Shown: positions 1-7,742 of the stretch, one piece after another
Numbering within the stretch: the first letter of the stretch is position 1
Layout of the letters: each line of letters begins with the position of its first letter
Origin: Xenococcus sp. MO_188.B8
GTDB taxonomy: Bacteria; Cyanobacteriota; Cyanobacteriia; Cyanobacteriales; Xenococcaceae
NCBI GenBank assembly: GCA_030065615.1
Contig: JASJDR010000062.1
Location: forward strand, 1 to 43,857
Length of the DNA stretch: 43,857 bases
Direction of reading: 5' to 3'
Translations under genes and position numbers: made by a program
Notes under the pieces: generated by a model
What the model saw: only the letters and a program-made list of their open reading frames with translations
Database searches by the model: none
Told to the model about the DNA's origin: nothing

Positions 1-2697
1 TTTGCCGTACTGTTCGCCTACTGTCCCTTTAATCCAGCCAAAGAAATTGAATTGCTGAAATTTAATAATAAAGGCGCTTATTCAACTATTACCCCAGATC
101 CGAATTCAATTGAAGCCAGTGCCAAATTTAGAGATAAATACCTGCGCTTTTATTTGGGGACAGATACCCAAGAACCAGATCCGTTAATAGAAGCCAAAAA
201 ACCTGTCAGCACTTACGATCATGGTTTACCTGCCAGTTATGACGATCGCCAGGATTTGCTTGCTAGTTTAGGTTTACCTGCATCGACGGTTACTGTTCCT
301 GCCTATCGTAAAAAGGTTTATCTGGTAGCGGAAAATCTACCGCTGATCGATTACGGCAACCAGATCCCCCGAATTAAAGCGCGAATCCGTTTTCATGACT
401 CCATTAACCTCGATCAAATAGTCAGGGAAATTTGCTTACAAGCAGGCTTAACTGAATCCGATATCGAGGTTTCCGAACTAGCAACAGTTCCAGTAGCAGG
501 ATTTTATATCGATCGCGTGATGCCCGCTAAACAAGCAATTAAAATCTTGCAACAGGCATTTTTCTTTGATGTCTTTCGCTCAGGAGGCAAACTGATATTC
601 TCCCGACAATCGACCACCCGCCCCGCGATCCAAATCCCCATTACAGATTTAGCAGCCCATCAACTAGGAAAAACTAGACCGAAAACCTTTGAATTCGATT
701 CTCCTTTTGTGGAAGATCTGCCCAAGCGAGTTGAGATTAACTTTGTCAATCCTGTCATTGGTTATGACACTGACAATGTCGCTGCCGAATCCCAAAACCC
801 CAACGCCAAAAGGAGAGTTACCCATAATCTCAACGTTGTCATGTCAGCAAATCACGCCGACGCGATCGCGTTTAAACATCTCCATAAAGCCTGGCTAGAA
901 AACATCAAACCCAAATTTTCCCTCCCTCCGAGCTATGGTTTTCTAGAAGTCGGGGACAGACCTCAAATCCCTTTCTACGGCAACCTACAAACGGTGGAAT
1001 TAACTAAGGTGCAAATGGGCGCAGATCGCTCTCTCCGTTGTGAAGCTAAATTAATGGAATCAGCAGCAATTGAAGTAGTCAACAACTTCACTTCCACCAT
1101 AGATACAGGAGGTTATAACGATCCTTTAGATTATGTTTCCGTAACCAATCAGGGAGATACTAACCTATTCATTCTCGATATCAACCTGATCCAAGATAGT
1201 GACTCTGATTATGGGGTTTACATCACTGCTAACGGTGGCGAGAATTGGCAAGAAGCTTCTATTTATGTCAGTGCCGATGATAGTAGATATGTATTAGTTG
1301 GTTCGATAACAGATTCAGGCGCGATCGGCACTTTGCAATCTGAGCTAAATGAGAACAGTACCAGTTTTACAGTACAGCTAGAAAGTGGAGAACTTGAATC
1401 AGTTACACCCTCAGATATCACTTTAGGATTTAATAAATTACTCGTTGGCCATGAGATTCTACAGTTTCAAGACCAACTATTACTGAGCGAGAACACTTAT
1501 TCTGTCGGCACTCTAGTTGCTAGAGGACTACGAGGCACAGAAAATTTTATCAATTCTCACGCGATCGGGGAAAGAGTAGTTCTGCTTACAGGTACAGATG
1601 CGGTAATTGAACGCATCCCTTTATCTTCTTCCGATATTGGACAAGTCCGCTATTTCAAAGCCCTTTCACCAGGACAAACCTTAGAAGAAGTTAACGCGAT
1701 CTCGGTCACTATTGCAGGCAATAGTTTAAAACCCTATGCCCCGGTTAACCTTGCTGCCACTGTGGATAACGTGGGGAATATCACCATAACTTGGACTAGA
1801 CGAGATCGCCATGCGGGAGACCGAACCGATTATGAAAATTTCCCACTCTCCGAATCCAAAGAAGAATGGGAAATTGACTTGTTGGCAAATCAAACTGTGA
1901 TTAGAACTATAAAAAGTTTCGATACTAAATTAATATATTCAGCAGACAACCAAGTAGCCGATTTTGGCTCAGTTCAAAGTTCTGTAACGGTCACAGTATA
2001 TCAAATCTCTTCCCATGTGGGGCGCGGTTATCCTGCCCAGGCAATGTTAACCCCAACTTTCCAAGAGTCAACTCCCATAATTACAGGGTTTAACCCGATG
2101 GCTGGAGTCGAAGGGGATAGCGTTACAGTCTTTGGATCGGGGTTAGCAGGAGTTACCGCCGTAACTATTGGTGGGGTTTCTGCTACTAATTTAGCGGTCG
2201 TTTCCGACAATGAGATTAACTTTGTTATTGGTGCTGATACAGTTTCAGGGTTAATTAATGTCGTTACCCCAGGTGGCAGTTCTGCCAGTGGCAATAGTTT
2301 GGTGATTAATAGCAGTTCTACCCCTATAACTTCCCAAACTGGAAGCTTTGGCACCTTTGAACTCACCACCGAGTCCTTAACTCAAGGAAGTTTCGAGAAT
2401 TTTGATTTAAGCGTTGGGGCAGTAGTGACAATTCGCGAAATCACTCTTTCCCAACAGGGCAGATTGAGACTATTTGGCGCAGAAAGCGATCGCACTGCTG
2501 ATAATCTCGATCGGGTGATCGATCTCTATTTCACAGAGGGAAATCTCACCCAAAAATTCTTCCCAGGACTAGTACTGAACAACCTAGAAGATCCTGTTCT
2601 CGATAATCTTTACGGCCAACTGTTCAATGATTCGGGCACTGATAACGCGATTGTTTTAACGATTAAATATTATGCCAACGCTTCACTTCTCGAATAG
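1..2697 (+). CDS. Phage/GTA-type tail tip (host-specificity) protein, left-truncated by the window edge
   Basis: The frame is already open at base 1 and stays open to the TAG at 2695-2697, so the gene starts outside the window; a TTG at 52 is only the first start-like codon inside it. The middle resembles the phage tail protein region of GTA gp15-like baseplate proteins. The stretch around 1740-1900 (a TWTRRDRHAGDRTDYENFPL-like segment) is typical of the C-terminal part of that family, where an 'RR.R.GG.DW....LGE..E.Y' pattern recurs. About 2065-2310 encodes an IPT/TIG immunoglobulin-like domain (PIITGFNPMAGVEGDSVTV, then a VVTPGG motif), often found in surface adhesins and tail fibres. Its expected role is a tail-tip protein that contacts the host. 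Oddly, it is on the plus strand and convergent with the rest of the tail genes, separated from DUF2460 by 77 bp. The family assignment is by motif memory, not a search. Confidence 0.72.
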   Translation, partial: FAVLFAYCPFNPAKEIELLKFNNKGAYSTITPDPNSIEASAKFRDKYLRFYLGTDTQEPDPLIEAKKPVSTYDHGLPASYDDRQDLLASLGLPASTVTVPAYRKKVYLVAENLPLIDYGNQIPRIKARIRFHDSINLDQIVREICLQAGLTESDIEVSELATVPVAGFYIDRVMPAKQAIKILQQAFFFDVFRSGGKLIFSRQSTTRPAIQIPITDLAAHQLGKTRPKTFEFDSPFVEDLPKRVEINFVNPVIGYDTDNVAAESQNPNAKRRVTHNLNVVMSANHADAIAFKHLHKAWLENIKPKFSLPPSYGFLEVGDRPQIPFYGNLQTVELTKVQMGADRSLRCEAKLMESAAIEVVNNFTSTIDTGGYNDPLDYVSVTNQGDTNLFILDINLIQDSDSDYGVYITANGGENWQEASIYVSADDSRYVLVGSITDSGAIGTLQSELNENSTSFTVQLESGELESVTPSDITLGFNKLLVGHEILQFQDQLLLSENTYSVGTLVARGLRGTENFINSHAIGERVVLLTGTDAVIERIPLSSSDIGQVRYFKALSPGQTLEEVNAISVTIAGNSLKPYAPVNLAATVDNVGNITITWTRRDRHAGDRTDYENFPLSESKEEWEIDLLANQTVIRTIKSFDTKLIYSADNQVADFGSVQSSVTVTVYQISSHVGRGYPAQAMLTPTFQESTPIITGFNPMAGVEGDSVTVFGSGLAGVTAVTIGGVSATNLAVVSDNEINFVIGADTVSGLINVVTPGGSSASGNSLVINSSSTPITSQTGSFGTFELTTESLTQGSFENFDLSVGAVVTIREITLSQQGRLRLFGAESDRTADNLDRVIDLYFTEGNLTQKFFPGLVLNNLEDPVLDNLYGQLFNDSGTDNAIVLTIKYYANASLLE

Positions 2698-2774
2698 CCT
2701 ATCTATTGATTAGTAGGGAGAGGGAAAAGGTTAAGGGTTAAAGGCAAAAGGAACGTATCAATAACCTTTGACTG

Positions 2775-3836
2775 TTAAAAAGATTCTAAGAAAAATCCTA
2801 AATTACTAATAGAAAATAATGCATCATTTCCTTGAGCAATCAAAAACTTAGACTGCCAAGAATCCTCAAGGAATCGCACCTTAAAAATGCCATCATTGAG
2901 TTTTAAATTAAAATTAATCGCTCTACCTTTACAATTCCAAAAAAAGCCGAGAAGTTGGTCTAGTTCCTCTCGGTTCCAGTTTCTTTGTCCTAGAGCGAAA
3001 GTAGTTTCAGGAGAATCAAGATTACTGTCGCGCCGAACGTATCCACTAGTCAAAGTTTCTTTGCTAGTGTCGAATTGATTTTTGGTGCTGGTATTCTGAA
3101 TTATTCCGAGATCCAAGGTAGCGCTTAACTGTTGAGGAAGAGGCTTTAAATAATACCAAGGCCAAGTTAAAGGGATACGTCCCTCTTGTACGGCAAGATT
3201 CCCCAAGCGATAAATAGCTTCGATTTCTCCTGTCTGGTGGTTTTTTTGATAACCTTCGAGAGTCCAGGAAAATTCATCAGTCTCGAACCAGACAGGAACA
3301 TCAAATTCAAAATCACAATTAATTACCTTTCCGTTAGGTGGTGGAGTATCGAAACTAAGAACTCCTGTACTGTAATCCACCGACCAACCGCCCAAAGCTT
3401 TTATGCCATCGAGATAAACTTTAACTGTTCCTGAAACTGGTTTAGTGATAGGACGAACAGTTTGATAACTTCCAGCGAAATAAGTCTTGATAATTTGCCA
3501 TTGGGTTGTTTGTCCGTCGGCTGTTCCGATATGTTGATTGATTGCCTTGTAATCCGACCAATCTTTAAAGCGAAATCCCTGTTTGCTGCCTTTTCTGTTG
3601 GCATGAAAATCTCGTAATTCAATAACTTCGTTAATCCCTTGAATATCCGATTCAAGCAAAGTTCGTTCACCTAATTGCCAACGACCTAAAGGTAGCCACC
3701 AATCTACATTCCGCTGCTCTTGTTTGTCTCCTTTTTTGATGATGGTTGTTTTGAAACGCATTCCACCAACTGCACCGTAATCGTAACCAAGCTCTAGTTT
3801 TTCTTCTGCGAAGTCTAAATAATCAGACATACTCAA
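2775..3836 (-). CDS. DUF2460 phage distal tail protein
   Basis: The 353-residue product matches the DUF2460 family, which includes RcGTA gp12 and forms the distal tail ring. Visible family features are the N-terminal GYDYGAVGG segment, the 'IELRDFHANRKGSKQGFRFKDW' type stretch, and YFAGSYQTVRPITKPVSGTVKVYL followed by a Val-Asp-Tyr-Ser-Thr-Gly-x-Leu-x-Phe turn. DUF2460 proteins are usually about 200 residues. Here about 140 extra C-terminal residues follow the FDVPVWFETDEF segment and look like a second domain of the same minor-tail style (GQRNWNREELDQLLGFFWN). The gene overlaps the NlpC/P60 gene upstream by 14 bp, which implies translational coupling. In GTAs DUF2460 comes before the hub and peptidase; here it comes last. 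Confidence 0.82.
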   Translation of the reverse strand: MSMSDYLDFAEEKLELGYDYGAVGGMRFKTTIIKKGDKQEQRNVDWWLPLGRWQLGERTLLESDIQGINEVIELRDFHANRKGSKQGFRFKDWSDYKAINQHIGTADGQTTQWQIIKTYFAGSYQTVRPITKPVSGTVKVYLDGIKALGGWSVDYSTGVLSFDTPPPNGKVINCDFEFDVPVWFETDEFSWTLEGYQKNHQTGEIEAIYRLGNLAVQEGRIPLTWPWYYLKPLPQQLSATLDLGIIQNTSTKNQFDTSKETLTSGYVRRDSNLDSPETTFALGQRNWNREELDQLLGFFWNCKGRAINFNLKLNDGIFKVRFLEDSWQSKFLIAQGNDALFSISNLGFFLESF

Positions 3837-4353
3837 CGTTAGGTAAAGTGTAGATTCCGACGATTTTATCTTTCCACCATTTAATCAAGCGATGTTCTCT
3901 AACTTGGCCCACATTTTCGTAAGCATGAATTAATCCCCAATCGTTACGGTAATTGGTAATAATTCCGCAATGCTGGGGAACACGATCAATCTTGAAAAGT
4001 ACTAAAGCCCCTTCTATCAATTCTGGTAAAGGTTGACAATGTTTATTTACCTCTTGTTCGAGAATATCTCCAGGATTTCGAGAATAGTTTCTAAAGTCAA
4101 AAGTAAATAATCCCAACTCCCAAGCTGTCAGTATAACCAACCCAATACAATCACAACCTACCCCTGGCACACGCCCCTGAAACTTATAAGGAGTTCCAAT
4201 TAAATCCTGTGCCACCGATACAACCTTGCTAGGACTAATAACTTTTAACTTTCTAACTTTTGACTCTTGACTCTTGACTTTTGACTCCCTAAGTTGCTCC
4301 TGGATTATTCTGGGCTTGGTCGGTTGTGGGGATATGGGGTTCATGGTCGCCAT
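3823..4353 (-). CDS. NlpC/P60 family tail peptidase
   Basis: This 176-residue protein has the NlpC/P60 cysteine peptidase core. The nucleophile is most likely C69 in the GVGCDCIGLV motif, the base H128 in PQHCGIIT, and the third polar residue H143 in LIHAYEN. In phages and GTAs this family sits at the tail tip and cleaves cell-wall peptide so that DNA can enter. Residues about 21-38 (rich in SKVKSQ repeats) are encoded by STRR heptamers and lie outside the enzyme core, so the repeat appears to have been tolerated as an N-terminal linker. The ATG at 4353 overlaps the DUF2163 gene by 65 bp; an in-frame ATG three codons on (4344) is equally possible. It is co-transcribed with the hub and DUF2460 genes. 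Confidence 0.87.
   Translation of the reverse strand: MATMNPISPQPTKPRIIQEQLRESKVKSQESKVRKLKVISPSKVVSVAQDLIGTPYKFQGRVPGVGCDCIGLVILTAWELGLFTFDFRNYSRNPGDILEQEVNKHCQPLPELIEGALVLFKIDRVPQHCGIITNYRNDWGLIHAYENVGQVREHRLIKWWKDKIVGIYTLPNVEYV
4241..4288. repeat. STRR heptamer array inside the NlpC/P60 coding region
   Basis: Imperfect tandem copies of (a)acttttgactcttgac-type heptamers are present. They are the same AAAAGTC-family repeats seen at 16792, 19281, 19684, 20279, 20353, 28334 and 30337. Here they are translated into a Ser/Lys/Val-rich linker of the tail peptidase. Confidence 0.8.
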
Positions 4354-5152
4354 TAACTAGGTTTTGAAACTTGGTCACACAGGTATAAAGGGTTTTGTCA
4401 CAGCCCTGGACTACCTCAACAGAATCCCCAATATTCACAGGATGGGGAAAGGGTTGAAAAGTTACGATCTGGCTCCCATTGTTATAGCTGATATCCCTGG
4501 TCAATCCTGCGTTGGCACCAGCAATAAATTTTATCCAGCCACGGTTAAAAATGCCATCGGCATAATTGCCATTAATAATGAAATCAAAGTTGCTGTTAAT
4601 TGAGGAGATCGCGCTATTTTGAGTATAGTTGCTTAAATTAATTTTGCAATTACTATCTCCCAATTGATGACCACATTTCTTGGATGTTGTCTTGCCGATC
4701 TCGGTTTCCAATAAATAGTCGATTTTGCGAACTTCAATGGAAAAACCGCGATCGCTTTGGGTCACTTTACCTAAAAATCCCTGGTAAACTTCCAGATATT
4801 TAGGTGGCAGATCGGCCAGTGACGCGGGTAAATCAGTTACATCACACTGAAAACAGGTAATCTTTGCGTAGTGGTATTTGTGAGCCAAAAGATCTCGATC
4901 CGATATTTGGTCACTGCTGAGAATTCCCGCCAGAGATTGAGAATCATTTTGCTCAAAACCTTCACTAGTGCTATCGGCAGAAGGAGCAAAACCTGTAGTT
5001 GGTTCATAACTTATTCCACCAATAGGTAAAGGTAGATCGAAGCTCGTGAAACCAAGTTTTACCCCATCAAGTCTTTCAATTAACCAGCACCAAGCTATGG
5101 TAGTGACTTTTTGCGTGATCGTGTTTTGAAATGTCGGATCTAAAGTTTTCAT
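4289..5152 (-). CDS. DUF2163 tail hub protein (RcGTA gp13-like)
   Basis: The 287-residue protein matches the DUF2163/BR0599 family, the hub of GTA and related siphophage tails. Visible hallmarks are the N-terminal ITQKVTTIAWCW... segment, the KKCGHQLGDSNCKINL cysteine pair in the middle, and the C-terminal QGCDKTLYTCVTKFQNLVNGDHEPHIPTTDQ block. In that block the paired cysteines and GxEPHIP motif are the family signature, linked in RcGTA to an iron-sulfur cluster. It sits directly upstream of the NlpC/P60 gene and overlaps it. Upstream lies a 377 bp gap occupied by a MITE-like element and then the divergent TPR/PP2C cassette, so the hub group is physically cut off from the tape measure gene and probably needs its own promoter. 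Confidence 0.85.
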   Translation of the reverse strand: MKTLDPTFQNTITQKVTTIAWCWLIERLDGVKLGFTSFDLPLPIGGISYEPTTGFAPSADSTSEGFEQNDSQSLAGILSSDQISDRDLLAHKYHYAKITCFQCDVTDLPASLADLPPKYLEVYQGFLGKVTQSDRGFSIEVRKIDYLLETEIGKTTSKKCGHQLGDSNCKINLSNYTQNSAISSINSNFDFIINGNYADGIFNRGWIKFIAGANAGLTRDISYNNGSQIVTFQPFPHPVNIGDSVEVVQGCDKTLYTCVTKFQNLVNGDHEPHIPTTDQAQNNPGAT

Positions 5153-5354
5153 GATAGTTTAACTAATAATCAATTCTGTATATTTTTAGGAGGTTTTTCT
5201 AAAGAATAAGATCCCGAAAAATTCTTACTATTATCTTTATTTGGCATAGTATTCAGAAAGTTTATAGATATAATTCTGAATAGAGTGAATATGCAGAAGA
5301 ATTCTTTGATTTGTTCAATCAATACAGAATATAAGTCTAGACAAAACTGACTTT

Positions 5355-5464
5355 GTTGGCGAATGTGCTACGAAGAATCTTACATAGAGTATTGCTGATC
5401 GCCAGAGTAAAGGTTTCTCGTTCTTGTAGTATAATTATTTTCAGTAAAGATCACTTTCGCCAAC
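5355..5464. mobile_element. MITE-like 110 bp element with inverted ends
   Basis: The ends are inverted copies: GTTGGCGAATGTGCT on the left and, read on the other strand, GTTGGCGAAAGTGAT on the right (13 of 15 identical, first nine perfect). The interior is AT-rich, non-coding and contains a TATAAT box at 5430-5435. I see no clear target duplication. It lies in the promoter region of the TPR/PP2C pair and could supply their promoter. Confidence 0.45.
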
Positions 5465-5529
5465 AGAATCAAAACTATTAAGACACCTTAGGTTGCTAAT
5501 CGGATCGAGAGTAGTCAAAATACTAATAA

Positions 5530-6624
5530 ATGGGAGTTGTTTTTATGGAACATATACATACCATTGAGCAAGTTACCAAGCCTTCCGAAAAAAATGACTT
5601 TATTGATCTCTTTAAGAATAGCCCAAATGAAGACACCAGAGAATTTGAAATGCTGCTAACTTTGTTGGCGATAGAAAACACAAACGTTTTTCCCCTATGT
5701 CAAGAAATTTTGGACGACAGAAATCAAGATCAAAAAATTCGCTATGCTGCCTTTTTTACGTTATGCAACTATCATCGAAGATATAAAAATCCCTCGAAAT
5801 ACAATGATTTACTCGAAAGTCACAGAAATGAGTTTCAGAGCCACTCAACCTACAACCATCTTTATTCTATGTTCCTACAGCAAAGAAATAAAAATCAGGA
5901 TTTGATCAAGGCCATTTATTTCGCTGAAGAATCAATCAGCAAAGCGCCTAAGCATCCTGGGTTTTTGCACAATTTTTCCCACGCAGTTGTTACTGCGGTA
6001 GAAGAAGGAGTAATTCCTTCTGAACAGTCTAAAGATCAATTGGCTCTAGCAAAAAAATACCTAAAATCAGCAATACAAATTGAACCAGACTATGCAAAGT
6101 TTTATTGTACTAAGGGGAGGCTTTTAGCAATTCAAGGTTTTTTCGTAAAAGCCAAAGGGGATATAAGGATAGCGATAGACAAAGAGGACTCGCTTAGAGA
6201 GGATTATGCGCTTCGAATCACAGACTATCAATCATATTTAATGAGAATCCAGCTACAAGAAGTGTCGAAAGAGCTTGGTAGAAAACTGAAAGATACATCA
6301 AATGAGCTTTTATCTGAATTACAAAGTGAACGTAGGTCTCTTAATAAAAGAGTTGATCAAGAAAGAGTTCGAAGTGTAGAATTTTTAGGTTTTTTCACAG
6401 CTGTTATTTCCCTCATCATTGGTGGGATTCAAATATCTCAAAGACAAGATATTGTAGAATCTGCTCAGTTGATGATTGTTTTCACCGGAACTTTGCTTAT
6501 TGCTTTCTCAAGTTTATCTTTCCTACTAAATGGCATGGCAGATATAAAGCGCTCTGCTCCTATCTTCTTTTTCGGAATGATAACATGTGCTATGGGATTA
6601 TTATTTATCCCCAAAATCCTTTGA
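5530..6624 (+). CDS. TPR-like protein with three C-terminal transmembrane segments
   Basis: The 364-residue product begins with an alpha-helical, TPR/HEAT-like region (about 40-225); the clearest TPR unit is AIQIEPDYAKFYCTKGRLLAIQGFF near 175-200. A charged coiled coil follows (about 240-280, SKELGRKLKDTSNELLSELQ). Three hydrophobic segments come last, near 283-300, 314-335 and 345-364. The layout suggests a cytoplasmic sensing or scaffold region anchored in the inner membrane. An alternative ATG lies five codons on (5545). It is on the plus strand, opposite to the phage genes, and 51 bp ahead of a PP2C phosphatase gene, so the two probably form an operon. I do not recognise the family. A defence or signalling role is inferred only from architecture and its position as cargo inside the tail module. 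Confidence 0.7.
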   Translation: MGVVFMEHIHTIEQVTKPSEKNDFIDLFKNSPNEDTREFEMLLTLLAIENTNVFPLCQEILDDRNQDQKIRYAAFFTLCNYHRRYKNPSKYNDLLESHRNEFQSHSTYNHLYSMFLQQRNKNQDLIKAIYFAEESISKAPKHPGFLHNFSHAVVTAVEEGVIPSEQSKDQLALAKKYLKSAIQIEPDYAKFYCTKGRLLAIQGFFVKAKGDIRIAIDKEDSLREDYALRITDYQSYLMRIQLQEVSKELGRKLKDTSNELLSELQSERRSLNKRVDQERVRSVEFLGFFTAVISLIIGGIQISQRQDIVESAQLMIVFTGTLLIAFSSLSFLLNGMADIKRSAPIFFFGMITCAMGLLFIPKIL

Positions 6625-6675
6625 CAAAAAGGGTTTCCAAACAGGGAGAAAGGACGACAATGGAATCGATGACAA

Positions 6676-7539
6676 ATGAGACTAAAAATCATTGACAAAA
6701 AATCTGATTATCGTGGGCAAATAAATGAAGACCTTGTTGGGAATTTAGATTCTCATTGCTGGGTGCTTGATGGTGCAACAGGCCTCACAGATAATCCAGT
6801 AACAAATTCTAGAAACGATGCCAGGTGGTTTGTTGAAAGAATAGATGCTTCACTAAGAAAATTCTGTAGTTTCAATGATACATCACTGCAAGAAGTCGTA
6901 TTTAAAACAATAATACAGGTTGATAAGGAGTTCCAGAAATGTATAATCAAATCTGACCATAAACCCTTTGAAGTTCCTTCAGCAGGTATGGCTTTGATTA
7001 AAATCGATGAAGGTTACTTAGAGTATGGAGTTTTAGGCGATTGTAGAATCTTCATCCTAAAAGAAAGTGGTGAAAAAATCAGTATTGGTGGTTCTCCTCT
7101 CGAAAAATTGGATCAAGAGGTTGTCAAAAGGATATTGGAATTACGCGATGAAAAGGGGATCAAAGATTATGGAGAAATAAAGACTCAAATACTGCCTCTA
7201 TTACAAAAAAACCGTTCTTTGATGAATACAGATGAAGGTTATTGGATCCTTAGCCTTAACCCCGAAGCTTCAAATCATATGAATCAGGGTACTATTAAAG
7301 TCATGGATGGAGATGTTGTCTTATTGGTTACAGACGGATTCTATCGTATAGTTGACATTTTTAAGAAAGTCCATGAAAGTGAACTTGTTCAGGTCTCTTT
7401 GGAGCGAGGGTTTGAAGATATCATAGAAGAACTTAGGGCTATGGAGCAAGCTGACTTTGATTGCTTGAAATATCCAAGATTAAAAGTTTCTGATGATGCT
7501 ACAGCAGTTTTGTTAAGAATTTCGGCGTTGCCGATTTGA
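6676..7539 (+). CDS. PP2C-family serine/threonine phosphatase
   Basis: The 287-residue protein is a single-domain PP2C. The metal-binding acidic motifs are present in order: N17-E-D19, V30-LDGATG with D32, YGVLGDCR with D122, VVLLVTDG with D220, and SDDATAVLL with D273/D274. It is therefore likely to be an active Mn/Mg-dependent protein phosphatase, with no extra sensor domain and no membrane segment. An SD-like GGGAGAAAGG at 6643-6652 precedes a 12-codon out-of-frame mini-ORF starting at 6660 that overlaps the chosen ATG, so translation may be coupled or weak. It follows the TPR/TM gene, which could be its partner or substrate. No matching kinase gene lies nearby. A CCCGC-GCGGG hairpin at 7709-7724 sits in the convergent gap before the tape measure gene. 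Confidence 0.85.
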   Translation: MRLKIIDKKSDYRGQINEDLVGNLDSHCWVLDGATGLTDNPVTNSRNDARWFVERIDASLRKFCSFNDTSLQEVVFKTIIQVDKEFQKCIIKSDHKPFEVPSAGMALIKIDEGYLEYGVLGDCRIFILKESGEKISIGGSPLEKLDQEVVKRILELRDEKGIKDYGEIKTQILPLLQKNRSLMNTDEGYWILSLNPEASNHMNQGTIKVMDGDVVLLVTDGFYRIVDIFKKVHESELVQVSLERGFEDIIEELRAMEQADFDCLKYPRLKVSDDATAVLLRISALPI

Positions 7540-7742
7540 AACAGGAAATAAAAAAATGAGATACTTAAAAACCTTACTCTCTAATCCTCTGCGACTCTGC
7601 GAGAGATAAATTCATACCTGGATTCAGCAACACCAAAATTTCTAGCTATGTTTAAAAGTTTCGAGGTTTTGGATATAGGTGTGTTATCTAACAGGTTTTA
7701 GACTGCATCCCGCCCAGATGCGGGTTTCAAAGTATACGAGGT

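Noticed and set aside
2028..2369. 113-codon minus-strand frame in the tail-tip gene
   Set aside because: It is antisense to the IPT/TIG domain, which explains the sequence better.
1..2697. Diversity-generating retroelement target in the tail-tip gene
   Set aside because: No reverse transcriptase or template repeat is visible in the window, and the visible C-terminus shows no obvious variable-repeat feature.
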